Assembly: GCF_001428245.1 (NCBI RefSeq)
Contig: NZ_LMRV01000026.1
Location: forward strand, 55,541-119,540
Direction: 5' to 3'
Length of the DNA: 64,000 nucleotides
Source: Paenibacillus sp. Soil522
GTDB taxonomy: Bacteria > Bacillota > Bacilli > Paenibacillales > Paenibacillaceae
Shown: positions 25,512 through 33,610 of the stretch, in pieces
How the letters are laid out: each line of letters begins with the position of its first letter
How positions within the stretch are numbered: the stretch's first letter is position 1
Made by a program: the position numbers and the translations under genes
Notes under the pieces: model-generated
What the model saw: the letters and a program-made list of their open reading frames with translations, nothing else
The model's database searches: none
Told to the model about the DNA's origin: nothing

Positions 25512-26525
25512 TTACTTCATAATTAACGGCTGCTCCACGTAGCCGGCCTGTATGCCGAACTGCGGAACGGGGCGTTCAATCGTTTTGCCCTGGAGCGCTT
25601 GAACCGCCAAATAAGGCATATTTACGCCTGAGAGACAAGTAATGTAAAGACCGCCGGACATGCGCGGATTGATCTCAAGCAATTTGGGAATGCCGTTGTT
25701 ATAGCGCACTTGAATATTGAAGGCATAGGGGATACGCAAAGCTTCCGCAATGCGGTTCGCAATCGCCAGCAGCTCCGGTTTTTCCTCCAGAAGATATGTT
25801 CTTCCTGTCGATTTGCGGCGCGGAATAGCCGTCATTAATTGTCCCTCGGCGGTAGCCACGCAATCGATGCTGTATTCCGTCCCGTCCAGCAGCTCCATCA
25901 CCATCAACGTATCGAAGCGGTCCGATAATGACAATGTTTCATAAGCCTGTTGAAACGTTGTCGACAAAGTGACATAGCCATAAAGGTCGCGGAGCGGATC
26001 ACGCTCATTATCGATGATCCGAAAGCCCATTCCCCCCTCTGACTTCGTCGGCTTGAAGCATACCTTATGACCGGCTGCCGTAAGCTCCTCATAGGCCAGC
26101 TTAAATTGCTCAGCCGTGTTCACGACGCGATAGTCGGGAATGGCTACTAGTTCTTTTCCCTGCAGCGCTTCATAAAATTTATCCTTCTCAATCATCGAAT
26201 CCAACAGCTCAATGTCACGGCAAACCATAACTTTTGTGCCAATCTCATCGAATAAATGGACATATCGCGATATTTCCTCCATATGGAGGCGGGGAATGAA
26301 GATATCGATTTTATTTCTTCGGCAGAAATCTACGCAAAATTCGACATATTGGAGGCCAAAAACTTCAGGCTCCGTTCCGATATGGTCGGACGCCAGTAAA
26401 GACATATGGTTTATGTCAGGATGCGTGCCATAAAATTCAAACGGCTCGCCATCCGGATTATTCCGAATCATATTAATATAATGATAGGCTACCGAAAACC
26501 AACGGTTCATATAAACGCGTGTCAT
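25512..26525 (-). CDS. ATP-grasp ligase of the Ter biosynthetic set
   Basis: The 337 residues form an N-terminal pre-ATP-grasp Rossmann-like domain (about 1-110) and a CarB/D-Ala ligase-like ATP-grasp domain (about 115-330). The ATP-binding loop reads CFKPTKSEGGMGFRII. The Mg2+ region at the end reads FNIQVRYNNGIPKLLEINPRMSGG, with the expected Glu and Asn. Such enzymes join an amine to a carboxylate through an acyl phosphate. It is the last gene of the four-gene set and lies 24 bases after the HAD gene. The substrate is not known; a link to the nucleoside-like product is inferred from context. Confidence 0.88.
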   Translation of the reverse strand: MTRVYMNRWFSVAYHYINMIRNNPDGEPFEFYGTHPDINHMSLLASDHIGTEPEVFGLQYVEFCVDFCRRNKIDIFIPRLHMEEISRYVHLFDEIGTKVMVCRDIELLDSMIEKDKFYEALQGKELVAIPDYRVVNTAEQFKLAYEELTAAGHKVCFKPTKSEGGMGFRIIDNERDPLRDLYGYVTLSTTFQQAYETLSLSDRFDTLMVMELLDGTEYSIDCVATAEGQLMTAIPRRKSTGRTYLLEEKPELLAIANRIAEALRIPYAFNIQVRYNNGIPKLLEINPRMSGGLYITCLSGVNMPYLAVQALQGKTIERPVPQFGIQAGYVEQPLIMK

Positions 26526-26549
26526 GTCTGAATACCTTCTTCCGTGTGA

Positions 26550-27371
26550 TTATAAATAATTAGGCTGCTTTTTTTTATCATTTCGGGCATGCTCTAAGAT
26601 AGCATCCAGCAGCTCCTCGGAGGCAAGCGCCCCCCTCGTTTCCGTAAATTGAATATGGGGATGCGCGTTATAAAATCGGCCTAACTCGCCATGTACAGGC
26701 GAAATCGCATAATCGGCCGCAAGAAGCAGGCTTTCATCCAATAGGCTGTCACCAGCCGCATATACAAAGGAAGCGGCAAGCTTCTCCTTTACATATTGGA
26801 TAGCCGCTCCCTTGCTGACTTTCTCGGGAACCAAATAAATTTTACGGCCTTGGAGCGAATAGCTCCAACCGAGCGTCGCAAGCTGCAGCTTCAGCTCCTC
26901 GAGCAATTCATGCGGCAAACGGTCCCGCTCGACGACGATCGAATAAAACAGCTCGTCGCATAGATCATTTGATTTCACCCAATGCGAAGAGGCGATTTTG
27001 GCGAACAAGCCGGCAATTTCCGTATGCTCGGCACAATGCTGCTTCACAGCATCTCGCACGAAGCTGTGCCACTCCTGATCGACCTGCCCGTTCAAGAGAA
27101 TAGTACCGCCGTTGCTCACGATCACATATTCAGGACTGAATGCCTCCCTGATTCCGAATATACGGTTGAACTGCTCCGGTATACGCGTCGTTACGGGAAC
27201 GAATCGCGCTATACGCGACAGCTGCTTCAGCTTCTCCATAGCGGGCTTGGTCATATACGAAATATGTCTGCCCTCATACAGCTCGACGGGAACCATCTCT
27301 TCGATTGCCGTCTCGCCCTTCGACCTCGCCGAATAAATTAACGTTTGATCCAGATCGCTTGCGAAGATCAT
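26550..27371 (-). CDS. HAD-superfamily phosphatase of the Ter biosynthetic set
   Basis: The 273-residue enzyme has HAD motif I as DLDQT (residues 6-10), a motif II Thr in PVTTRIPEQF, and motif IV as AGDSLLDESLL. The cap is of the sucrose-phosphatase/Cof type (C2). It likely removes a phosphate from a sugar-phosphate or nucleotide. Its first codon overlaps the stop of the 827-residue gene by 4 bases (ATGA), showing coupled translation. It is most likely the dephosphorylation step of the shared pathway. Confidence 0.88.
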   Translation of the reverse strand: MIFASDLDQTLIYSARSKGETAIEEMVPVELYEGRHISYMTKPAMEKLKQLSRIARFVPVTTRIPEQFNRIFGIREAFSPEYVIVSNGGTILLNGQVDQEWHSFVRDAVKQHCAEHTEIAGLFAKIASSHWVKSNDLCDELFYSIVVERDRLPHELLEELKLQLATLGWSYSLQGRKIYLVPEKVSKGAAIQYVKEKLAASFVYAAGDSLLDESLLLAADYAISPVHGELGRFYNAHPHIQFTETRGALASEELLDAILEHARNDKKKQPNYL

Positions 27372-29851
27372 TCCGATTCCCCCTTCAACGCTTTAATGAT
27401 GCCGCAGCAGGAATACGTCATATTCGGGTACTCCTGGACTGGCACGCCGCGGTCCTTCGCTAACAGGAGAATATGCTTCAGGCTGGGGTTGTCGAGCCGG
27501 TCGACAAGGATTTTCCAAGGCACTCTCCGCAAAAGGACGCGGGTCGTCTCGCCTACGCCGGGCTTAATGAAATTAACGTCGGTTATGCCAAAATCGCTCT
27601 GGATACGGGCAATATCCTGCATGCCCTGCCAAGTCATTTCATTTTGCGCGGGATTCGCTTTCATATGAAGCGCCTCAGCTTTCGAGCTGGCTGCTGTCTG
27701 CTTGAAATGAGCGGAAATCTTGTCCACGAATAAGCGCGATAAATCCGACTCTTCCCAATCCTTATAATATTTTGCGCCGTGAAAATCATCCGGTCCGATC
27801 AGATCGTTACGCAGTACGGTACGGCTTATAAGACCGGAAACGGTTGAATTGAGACAAGCGCTCGGGATGAGGAAATCCTCTCTTGTTCCGAACGTTCCCG
27901 CACAATAGCCCGGATCCGCAAGCACAGCAAGCTCGTCATTAAGCTCAAGGCCATACTTTCGCTTCATGAGGCTGCATGCGGCAATGAGCACCTTCCTGAT
28001 CGCGCCCTTCCCCGTCCAGCCGTCCACAAATTGCACCCGTTTATCCGGATGATTCTGATTCATGTAAAGCAAAGCGTTCTCGTCTATTCCTTTGCCCCTA
28101 ATAATCGAAAGGCTGTAATGGGGAAGATCGACATCGTAAACATGTTTGATATACCGTTTGATTAATATACCGGCCGGGGTGCCGCCTCTTGCCAAAGAGG
28201 CTAGCACAACGTCGAATCCGTTCTTTTGGATAATCATTTCAGAGACGGTTCCGACCGCTCTGGCAATCCGGATAGCGGAGTCGCTGAGCGTGTCATGAAA
28301 CAATTGAATGTATTCGGCGGTAGGCTGATATTCAATAGGCAGGCTCTCCGAGTAATGCCCGCCCGTCTGCATAGCGGCTTCCCGTTCCTCCGTTCGCCGC
28401 TCTAAAGAAATATCACTTAGATCCTTGAGGAGAAAGGTAACGTCCTCTTGCTTATAGCTGCCTATCGGCTCAGGATCGGCCAGCTTTTTGCGGCTGAAGC
28501 AAACGATATGAATAGTAGAAATCCCAAGGGAGAGAAGAACCTGCCTAAGCTCCTCCATTTGCGCAGCAGCTGCCTCGCGCTCCATAAACAGAAACATTTC
28601 ATCATAATGACCGCGCGGGATATTGTACATAAAGTTCGCGACGCCGGCATGCTCGGGGGATGCGAACCGGTAAGCGGATCGAACCGCATACTGCGGGCTC
28701 GAATAAGGATGAATCGGACTGCGGGTACTGGATTGATACCAGACATCCGTACCCAGCTTTGCAGCTACCCGCATCGGAATGTACATAAACTCTCCGGTTC
28801 CCATGCAAAGCGCCTTGCCGCCTGCTCTATGCTCCCGCAGGAAAGCCGCTGCCTGATCGACTTCATTGTCCAGCGCAAGGCTCTCTGCCGCCGTTAGTCC
28901 GAAGCGGCCCGTATGCTTCAGGTAGGCAATTTCGCTATTTGATGTAGGAAGGCTTGTAAAACGGTTATTCACATAAAGGAAATCAATGACCGGCTCTGCC
29001 TCATGCTCAAGCTGCCCCTCCAAATGCCCCGTACTTTCAATAGGCGCGCCGTGAACCGCAATTTCTCCCGATATCAGCGACAGGCAATTGATGCTAACGC
29101 CAAGCTGCTGCTCAAGCTCGCTGAAGCGCGCGATATCCTCGTCTGAGCGCCAATCCAGCAAACTGGCTACGATATAATTTTTGTTGCCGTACCTGGTGTG
29201 CAGGTCATGAATAATGTTGATCGCGGTTTTGCCGGTCGTCATCTCGTCATCAACCAAAATAATCGTTTCGGCCTGCTCGAATAAGGCTGGATCGCCCGCA
29301 TAGCAGCGATGCGTTGTCGCATGGGAATGCTCTTCCTCAAAATCTATGCAGGAGGTCATATAAGCAATGCTCTCCCTTGTCGTATGAAGGAAGGAAGCAT
29401 GGCCATCGAACATATCGAACATGCTGTGCCCAAGCGCCGTTGCGGTTTCCGCGAACCCGATGAACAGCGTTTTCTCATCCGTCTTCATCTTGCTGCACTT
29501 CATCAGGTCATAGATTTCGCCGGCTGACTCGGGCGCCTCGAACGCATGCAGCAGCTGCTCGATCCGAATCGGTAGCGGCTCTCCCCTAAACTGCTGATAC
29601 AATAGACCGAGCGCCGCTCCCGATAACAAGGATACATGAGGACGTACCGGGATATGCTTGCCAAGAACCTTGCTTACGAATAGAAAGCTGCGTTTTTTAT
29701 TGATGCGGGCCGCCATCTGAAACAGATGCTCCAGCGGAATTTGAAAGGCGTTGTCCGTCACCTTAATCGTAATCTCTAAATCTCCGATAATATTAAACGA
29801 TTGCTGATTCCCGTTCTTCTGCGAGTAAGCAGGTGAAGTTTTGGTTTTCAT
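27368..29851 (-). CDS. four-part fusion: PRTase - TRSP - StiP - PELOTA-like
   Basis: This 827-residue multidomain protein belongs to the Ter set. Residues 30-240 form a phosphoribosyltransferase with the PRPP loop ILVDDEMTTGKT (198-209). Residues 310-455 form a TRSP domain, with the naming motif TRSP at 376-379 in a YQSSTRSPI context. Residues 495-720 match the StiP/PRTase_1 type (GGHYSESLPIEY, LARGGTPAGIL, GTREDFLIPSACLNSTVSGL). Residues 740-827 fit a PELOTA-like RNA-binding domain (WKILVDRLDN...ILLLAKDRGVPV). These parts are usually split over two genes in my recollection. The start at 29851 overlaps the upstream gene by 59 bases and has GGGGTG before it. Confidence 0.85.
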   Translation of the reverse strand: MKTKTSPAYSQKNGNQQSFNIIGDLEITIKVTDNAFQIPLEHLFQMAARINKKRSFLFVSKVLGKHIPVRPHVSLLSGAALGLLYQQFRGEPLPIRIEQLLHAFEAPESAGEIYDLMKCSKMKTDEKTLFIGFAETATALGHSMFDMFDGHASFLHTTRESIAYMTSCIDFEEEHSHATTHRCYAGDPALFEQAETIILVDDEMTTGKTAINIIHDLHTRYGNKNYIVASLLDWRSDEDIARFSELEQQLGVSINCLSLISGEIAVHGAPIESTGHLEGQLEHEAEPVIDFLYVNNRFTSLPTSNSEIAYLKHTGRFGLTAAESLALDNEVDQAAAFLREHRAGGKALCMGTGEFMYIPMRVAAKLGTDVWYQSSTRSPIHPYSSPQYAVRSAYRFASPEHAGVANFMYNIPRGHYDEMFLFMEREAAAAQMEELRQVLLSLGISTIHIVCFSRKKLADPEPIGSYKQEDVTFLLKDLSDISLERRTEEREAAMQTGGHYSESLPIEYQPTAEYIQLFHDTLSDSAIRIARAVGTVSEMIIQKNGFDVVLASLARGGTPAGILIKRYIKHVYDVDLPHYSLSIIRGKGIDENALLYMNQNHPDKRVQFVDGWTGKGAIRKVLIAACSLMKRKYGLELNDELAVLADPGYCAGTFGTREDFLIPSACLNSTVSGLISRTVLRNDLIGPDDFHGAKYYKDWEESDLSRLFVDKISAHFKQTAASSKAEALHMKANPAQNEMTWQGMQDIARIQSDFGITDVNFIKPGVGETTRVLLRRVPWKILVDRLDNPSLKHILLLAKDRGVPVQEYPNMTYSCCGIIKALKGESE

Positions 29852-30998
29852 TTAGCACCCCATATATGTTCGATCTGATCATAATTCGTTTGGCCCAAGT
29901 CATATGCGGTTTAAACTCATTCATTTTGTTCGAATAACGGCTTTTCATGACGCCCAAATCGCCTTGGCCGTTTTCTATGATGTGCAGGGCGTCCATATAC
30001 TCCTCATGCGTAACAACTAACATCGATTGTACCGGCTTAATATGAGTAGGATGAATGATCGTTTTTCCGATAATGCCATTTTCCTTGTCCATCGCGACTT
30101 CGCGAATGAGCCCGTCTACATACCGGTTAATATAATCCATGCGCAAAATCCGCCCGTTTCGTCCCATGCTCTCCTCAAATGGCGTCTGCCTCAGCTGCGG
30201 CTTAAACACGCGGTCACTCTTGAAATACTCCCATACGGGACCCGAGATGACAAAATAATTATCCATCCGGCCAAATATGTTTACGATATCCGCTATGCAA
30301 TCCCGTATGACGCCTATGTCATAAATCGTATGGTCCGGACTTCTCCGAAGCCCGAAGAGACTCGAGAAATCCGTTGCGCCGATTCGAACATTCAGCACAT
30401 ATTCCTTATACTCATTCAGCAGCGTCGAAATGCCCAGCAGCGTTTCGACTCTATTCTCGCGGTAAATAACAGCTGCGCTCTCCAAAATCGGCATAGCGTA
30501 CAGCACCCTGCTTGACCGCATGTTGCGATTGTTATATTCAGCCAAAATTCTCAGATACTCGCCGCCGGTCTCCGCGTTGAATTTTGGAAAGACGATCCCC
30601 GTAACGTATTCGATCTCTTCTCCGAAAAACGAGAGCAGCCGTTTCAGCTGATCGGCAGAGCGTACCCTTATGAAAATGAGAGGAATATCGCCGGCACGCA
30701 GTAAGCCTATTGAAATATAGCGGCCGATCGTAAGCAGCGTTGCTTTCAACATCTCTTCCGCGTACTCGAGCTGATTATCGCCCACCGCGTCTTCAAGGTC
30801 TATCACCATAGACACGAGTCCTTCATGCTTTACGGCTACCAAATCGTCTGCTATGTTATTCTTGGTTGCCGGCATATAGAGCGCAGCACCAATCGCATGA
30901 GCAATAATTTCTTTGTCAGCATCATTATTGAACGGAGTCGGAAGGGAGTAAAAGAAATTTTGCTCTTCATCATTGGTAAGATAGTTAAAGTACCTCAA
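29793..30998 (-). CDS. HpcH/HpaI aldolase / citrate lyase-like (CitE-type) enzyme
   Basis: The 401-residue protein has a CitE-like TIM barrel with the metal-binding region MVIDLEDAVGD, the FIRVRS strand and a catalytic Glu-containing MPILESAAV. This superfamily cleaves or forms C-C bonds next to a carboxylate. The start is best placed at a TTG (30998), because GGAGGG (31010-31005) lies 6 bases upstream, whereas the ATG (31004) touches it. It heads the biosynthetic set and is preceded by two terminators, so it may have its own promoter. The 59-base overlap with the next gene suggests coupling. Confidence 0.86.
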   Translation of the reverse strand: MRYFNYLTNDEEQNFFYSLPTPFNNDADKEIIAHAIGAALYMPATKNNIADDLVAVKHEGLVSMVIDLEDAVGDNQLEYAEEMLKATLLTIGRYISIGLLRAGDIPLIFIRVRSADQLKRLLSFFGEEIEYVTGIVFPKFNAETGGEYLRILAEYNNRNMRSSRVLYAMPILESAAVIYRENRVETLLGISTLLNEYKEYVLNVRIGATDFSSLFGLRRSPDHTIYDIGVIRDCIADIVNIFGRMDNYFVISGPVWEYFKSDRVFKPQLRQTPFEESMGRNGRILRMDYINRYVDGLIREVAMDKENGIIGKTIIHPTHIKPVQSMLVVTHEEYMDALHIIENGQGDLGVMKSRYSNKMNEFKPHMTWAKRIMIRSNIYGVLNENQNFTCLLAEERESAIV

Positions 30999-31042
30999 AG
31001 TCATCCCTCCTAAAAGTGTTGTGAAGCAAGCAGAGAGTTAAA

Positions 31043-31074
31043 AAATATCCCTCGCAGTACATGGAGGGATATTT
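31043..31074 (-). terminator. terminator upstream of the CitE-like gene
   Basis: AAATATCCCTC and GAGGGATATTT form an 11-bp stem; on the minus strand TTTTTAAC follows. It separates the terD remnant from the biosynthetic genes. Confidence 0.75.
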
Positions 31075-31155
31075 CGAATGGATTTGCTAGTATTCCTTGG
31101 CAATGAACTTCCCATCTTCTTCCTATCTATATAAATCTCTACGACAATTGCAGTC

Positions 31156-31273
31156 TCATAGAGAAATGTTTTCCAAAATCAATTCCACGCCCACTGCGCT
31201 AAACTTCCATTTTTTGCCACCTGACCTATTTGGTCAGATCGACCTTTTGCCCTTTTGAAAAATTAACTGGCAT
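31156..31273 (-). pseudogene. internally deleted third terD
   Basis: A good ribosome site (GAGGAGG, 31287-31281) and an ATG at 31273 are followed by MPVNFSKGQKVDLTK, the exact start of a TerD protein, and then TAG at 31228-31226. A second frame a few bases on reads WKFSAVG, a TerD C-terminal motif, and ends at TGA (31158-31156). The middle ~150 codons are gone, so the N- and C-terminal ends are fused out of frame. The gene is clearly dead, but its ends are still recognisable, so the deletion is recent. Confidence 0.85.
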
Positions 31274-31324
31274 GAAAATGCCTCCTCGTGGATATACGAA
31301 GTAATAACACTTCTTTTTGGTTTT

Positions 31325-31352
31325 AAAAAAAGGGCCGCCACAGGCGACCCTT
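31325..31352 (-). terminator. terminator after the terD pair
   Basis: AAGGGTCGCC-TGT-GGCGGCCCTT on the minus strand, then seven T residues. It would limit read-through from the two terD genes into the biosynthetic set. Confidence 0.88.
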
Positions 31353-31371
31353 CACGGGTAAAAGGATACGA

Positions 31372-31953
31372 TTAGTTAGTAGCCAGACCGAAGTTGCGGG
31401 CAAGACCGCCTAGACCGTCTTGGAAGCCGCTTCCGACCGCGCTGAACTTCCACTCGCCGGAATGACGGTAAAGCTCGCCAACGATAACCGCCGTTTCAAT
31501 GGAGAAGTCTTCTCCCAGATCATAGCGGATGAGCTCCGTTCCGCTTTGATCGTCAACGATGCGAACGAAAGCGTTGGAAACTTGTCCAAAATTTTGGCTG
31601 CGTTCTTGTCCATCATAGATGGTGATGCAGAATGCGATTTTTTCCGTTTCTGCAGGAACGGCACTAAGATCAACAGCAACTTTCTCATCGTCGCCATCGC
31701 CTGCGCCCGTACGGTTATCGCCAGTGTGAGCGACGGAACCGTTACTGTTTTTCGGGTTGTTGTAAAAAATGAAATCAGACTCGGAAATGACTTTGCTTTG
31801 TCCGTTTAAACAAAAAACAGAAGCATCAAGGTCAAAATCTTTCCCGCCATCATATTTATTAGTATCCCAGCCTAGACCTACTGTAATTTTTGTAAGACCC
31901 GGATTTGTTTTCGTAAGATCGATTTTTTGGCCTTTGGATAAGCTAATTGCCAT
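31372..31953 (-). CDS. terD: TerD-family protein
   Basis: The 193 residues match TerD: N-terminal [24 protein letters not shown], the calcium-binding DFDLDASVF and the conserved [15 protein letters not shown] segment. TerD-type proteins bind Ca2+ and act in tellurite and phage/colicin stress through an unknown mechanism. GAGGTC precedes the ATG. It follows the paralogue at 31981 by 27 bases; the pair is the first part of the ter operon. Confidence 0.95.
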   Translation of the reverse strand: MAISLSKGQKIDLTKTNPGLTKITVGLGWDTNKYDGGKDFDLDASVFCLNGQSKVISESDFIFYNNPKNSNGSVAHTGDNRTGAGDGDDEKVAVDLSAVPAETEKIAFCITIYDGQERSQNFGQVSNAFVRIVDDQSGTELIRYDLGEDFSIETAVIVGELYRHSGEWKFSAVGSGFQDGLGGLARNFGLATN

Positions 31954-31980
31954 TTGGAATGACCTCTTTTCTGGGTGAAA

Positions 31981-32574
31981 TTATTGATATTGACGAGCAA
32001 GGATATTGACATGGGCAGCATGAGCGCCTTCGCCGATTGCGTTGAATTTCCATTCACCATTATGTCTGTAAAGCTCGCCGACGATCAATGCCGTTTTACC
32101 GGAGTAGTTATCCGTTAAATTGAAGCGAATAAGCTCTTCATTGTTCGCTGGATTGACGATGCGAATAAAAGCGGATTTGATCATACCAAAATCTTGACGT
32201 CTGGATTCACATTCATAAATGTTGACCGCGCAAAGAATTTTGTGAATATGAGCTGGAACACGATCAAGCTGTACGATGATTTGCTCATCATCGCCATCGC
32301 CGGCGCCCGTAATGTTGTCGCCGGAATGAATGACTGAGCTGCAGCCGCTCTGCTTATTATAAAAGCACACGAGATTTTTCTCGCCGCTAAGCTTGCCGTT
32401 AGCATCGAGCAGCAACGCAGACGCATCGCAGTCCACGTTAGCCGCTTTCTTCATTCCGAAGAAGCCGCCCTTCACTTCAGCAGGATCCCAGCCGAGACCG
32501 ACGATCACTTTGCTGAGACCAGTGTTTCCTTTGGTCAGATCAACCTTTTGACCTTTAACGAGAGAGATTGCCAT
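31981..32574 (-). CDS. terD: TerD-family protein, variant copy
   Basis: The 197 residues match TerD, but the first calcium motif reads NVDCDASAL where the sister gene has DFDLDAS, so one ligand is changed. The second part, [15 protein letters not shown], is retained. A short insertion (VKGGFFGMKKAA) precedes the motif. GGGGGTG precedes the ATG. As first gene of the operon it lies next to an ECF-type promoter candidate (32656-32683). It could form a mixed assembly with the downstream TerD. Confidence 0.93.
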   Translation of the reverse strand: MAISLVKGQKVDLTKGNTGLSKVIVGLGWDPAEVKGGFFGMKKAANVDCDASALLLDANGKLSGEKNLVCFYNKQSGCSSVIHSGDNITGAGDGDDEQIIVQLDRVPAHIHKILCAVNIYECESRRQDFGMIKSAFIRIVNPANNEELIRFNLTDNYSGKTALIVGELYRHNGEWKFNAIGEGAHAAHVNILARQYQ

Positions 32575-32629
32575 AGTATTTGCACCCCCTTTCCATGAGG
32601 CTTATTACTAGATAAACGACCGACAGAAG

Positions 32630-32683
32630 GTATTGTTCCTTACAATCTACCCAACAATACGCATATTCGACATGTAAGTTCCA
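32630..32683 (-). promoter_or_regulatory. ECF-type promoter and repeats before the ter operon
   Basis: On the minus strand TGGAAC (32683-32678) and CGTATT (32661-32656) are spaced by 16 bases, close to the sigma-W/sigma-M consensus TGAAAC-N16-CGTA. GTATTGTT (32630-32637) and AACAATAC (32653-32660) form a dyad across the start region. A further AACAATAC lies at 32711-32718. Confidence 0.6.
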
Positions 32684-32793
32684 AAAAAAAGTAAGATCAC
32701 TACAATATTCAACAATACCCGGATAGCAGTGGATAAATCAGATAAAAAACGAGATAATTATAGACATAAAATACGGTATCGCGAGGTGATTTT

Positions 32794-32892
32794 ATGGGAT
32801 TTATTCGAAGGAATAAAACGAGCCTTATTTTTGGTGCCCTGCTCCTGATTAACGGGTTATTTTTATTATCTCTCTTCCTTTCAACGCGTTAA
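32794..32892 (+). CDS. 32-residue single-helix membrane peptide
   Basis: ATG at 32794 with GAGGTGAT 7 bases upstream. The peptide begins MGFIRRNKTS and continues as one membrane helix (LIFGALLLINGLFLLSLFL), ending STR. The basic start and hydrophobic rest resemble small stress membrane peptides. It is divergent from the ter operon. It was too short for automatic calling. Confidence 0.55.
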   Translation: MGFIRRNKTSLIFGALLLINGLFLLSLFLSTR

Positions 32893-32920
32893 AAAACGGA
32901 GTGGCCTTTTCCAAACCGGA

Positions 32921-33610
32921 TCATTGTTTTCTCTTATATACTCTCTCCGGCCTTCCAACGGTGCCATAGGAAATGTCCGCTACCAATTCACCCTTAGCCA
33001 CGAAATATTCCAAGTACCGCCGAGCCGTTGTACGGCTGAATCCGGCCTTCTTCCCAAGCTCCTCCGCGGTTAGCACCTCCGGACCACTATGAATGAAGGC
33101 GAGGATTTTCTCGCTCGTTATTTTATCAATACCTTTAGGAAGGTAGGTATCCTTGTCCGCCCTTTCGCTCGTTCCCCAAAGCAGCTGATCGATCCCCTCT
33201 TGATCCACTTGCTTATTCTCTCCTCCAAGCAGGGCCATTTGATTATGATACTTTTGATAGGACTTCAGCTTCTCTTGAAATCGCTCAAACACAACCGGTT
33301 TGATCATAAAATCATACACGCCGCCGCGAATGGCTTCTCTTACCGTATCAAATTCCTTTGCCGCCGTAATGATGATGACATCCGTTAACGGGTTGTTTTT
33401 CTGAATATAGGAAAGAAGGTCAAGCCCGTTCATATCAGGAAAATATAAATCGAGCAGCACGAGATCCGGAGACAAAATGTCCAAATGCTCGTGTGCCAGC
33501 TGCTCATCTGTCGCAATGCCAACCACCTCGAATCCCTCAACTTTCTCCACAAACCGGCGGTTAATCTGGGCAATTCGAAGATCGTCCTCAATAATGACCA
33601 CTCGTATCAT
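32921..33610 (-). CDS. response regulator, CitT/DctR type
   Basis: The 229-residue cytosolic transcription factor has a REC domain (about 1-120; phosphoacceptor Asp in LVLLDLYFPDMNG) and a C-terminal helix-turn-helix (AEELGKKAGFSRTTARRYLEYF) typical of CitT, DcuR and DctR. It is translationally coupled to the kinase by a 4-base overlap. It likely activates the divergent tctCBA genes in response to a carboxylate. Confidence 0.92.
   Translation of the reverse strand: MIRVVIIEDDLRIAQINRRFVEKVEGFEVVGIATDEQLAHEHLDILSPDLVLLDLYFPDMNGLDLLSYIQKNNPLTDVIIITAAKEFDTVREAIRGGVYDFMIKPVVFERFQEKLKSYQKYHNQMALLGGENKQVDQEGIDQLLWGTSERADKDTYLPKGIDKITSEKILAFIHSGPEVLTAEELGKKAGFSRTTARRYLEYFVAKGELVADISYGTVGRPERVYKRKQ

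Noticed and set aside
22478..33000. TerC, TerB or TerZ genes in the ter block
   Set aside because: No protein here has the TerC multi-helix pattern or the TerB metal-binding helices; only TerD-type proteins and TelA are present.
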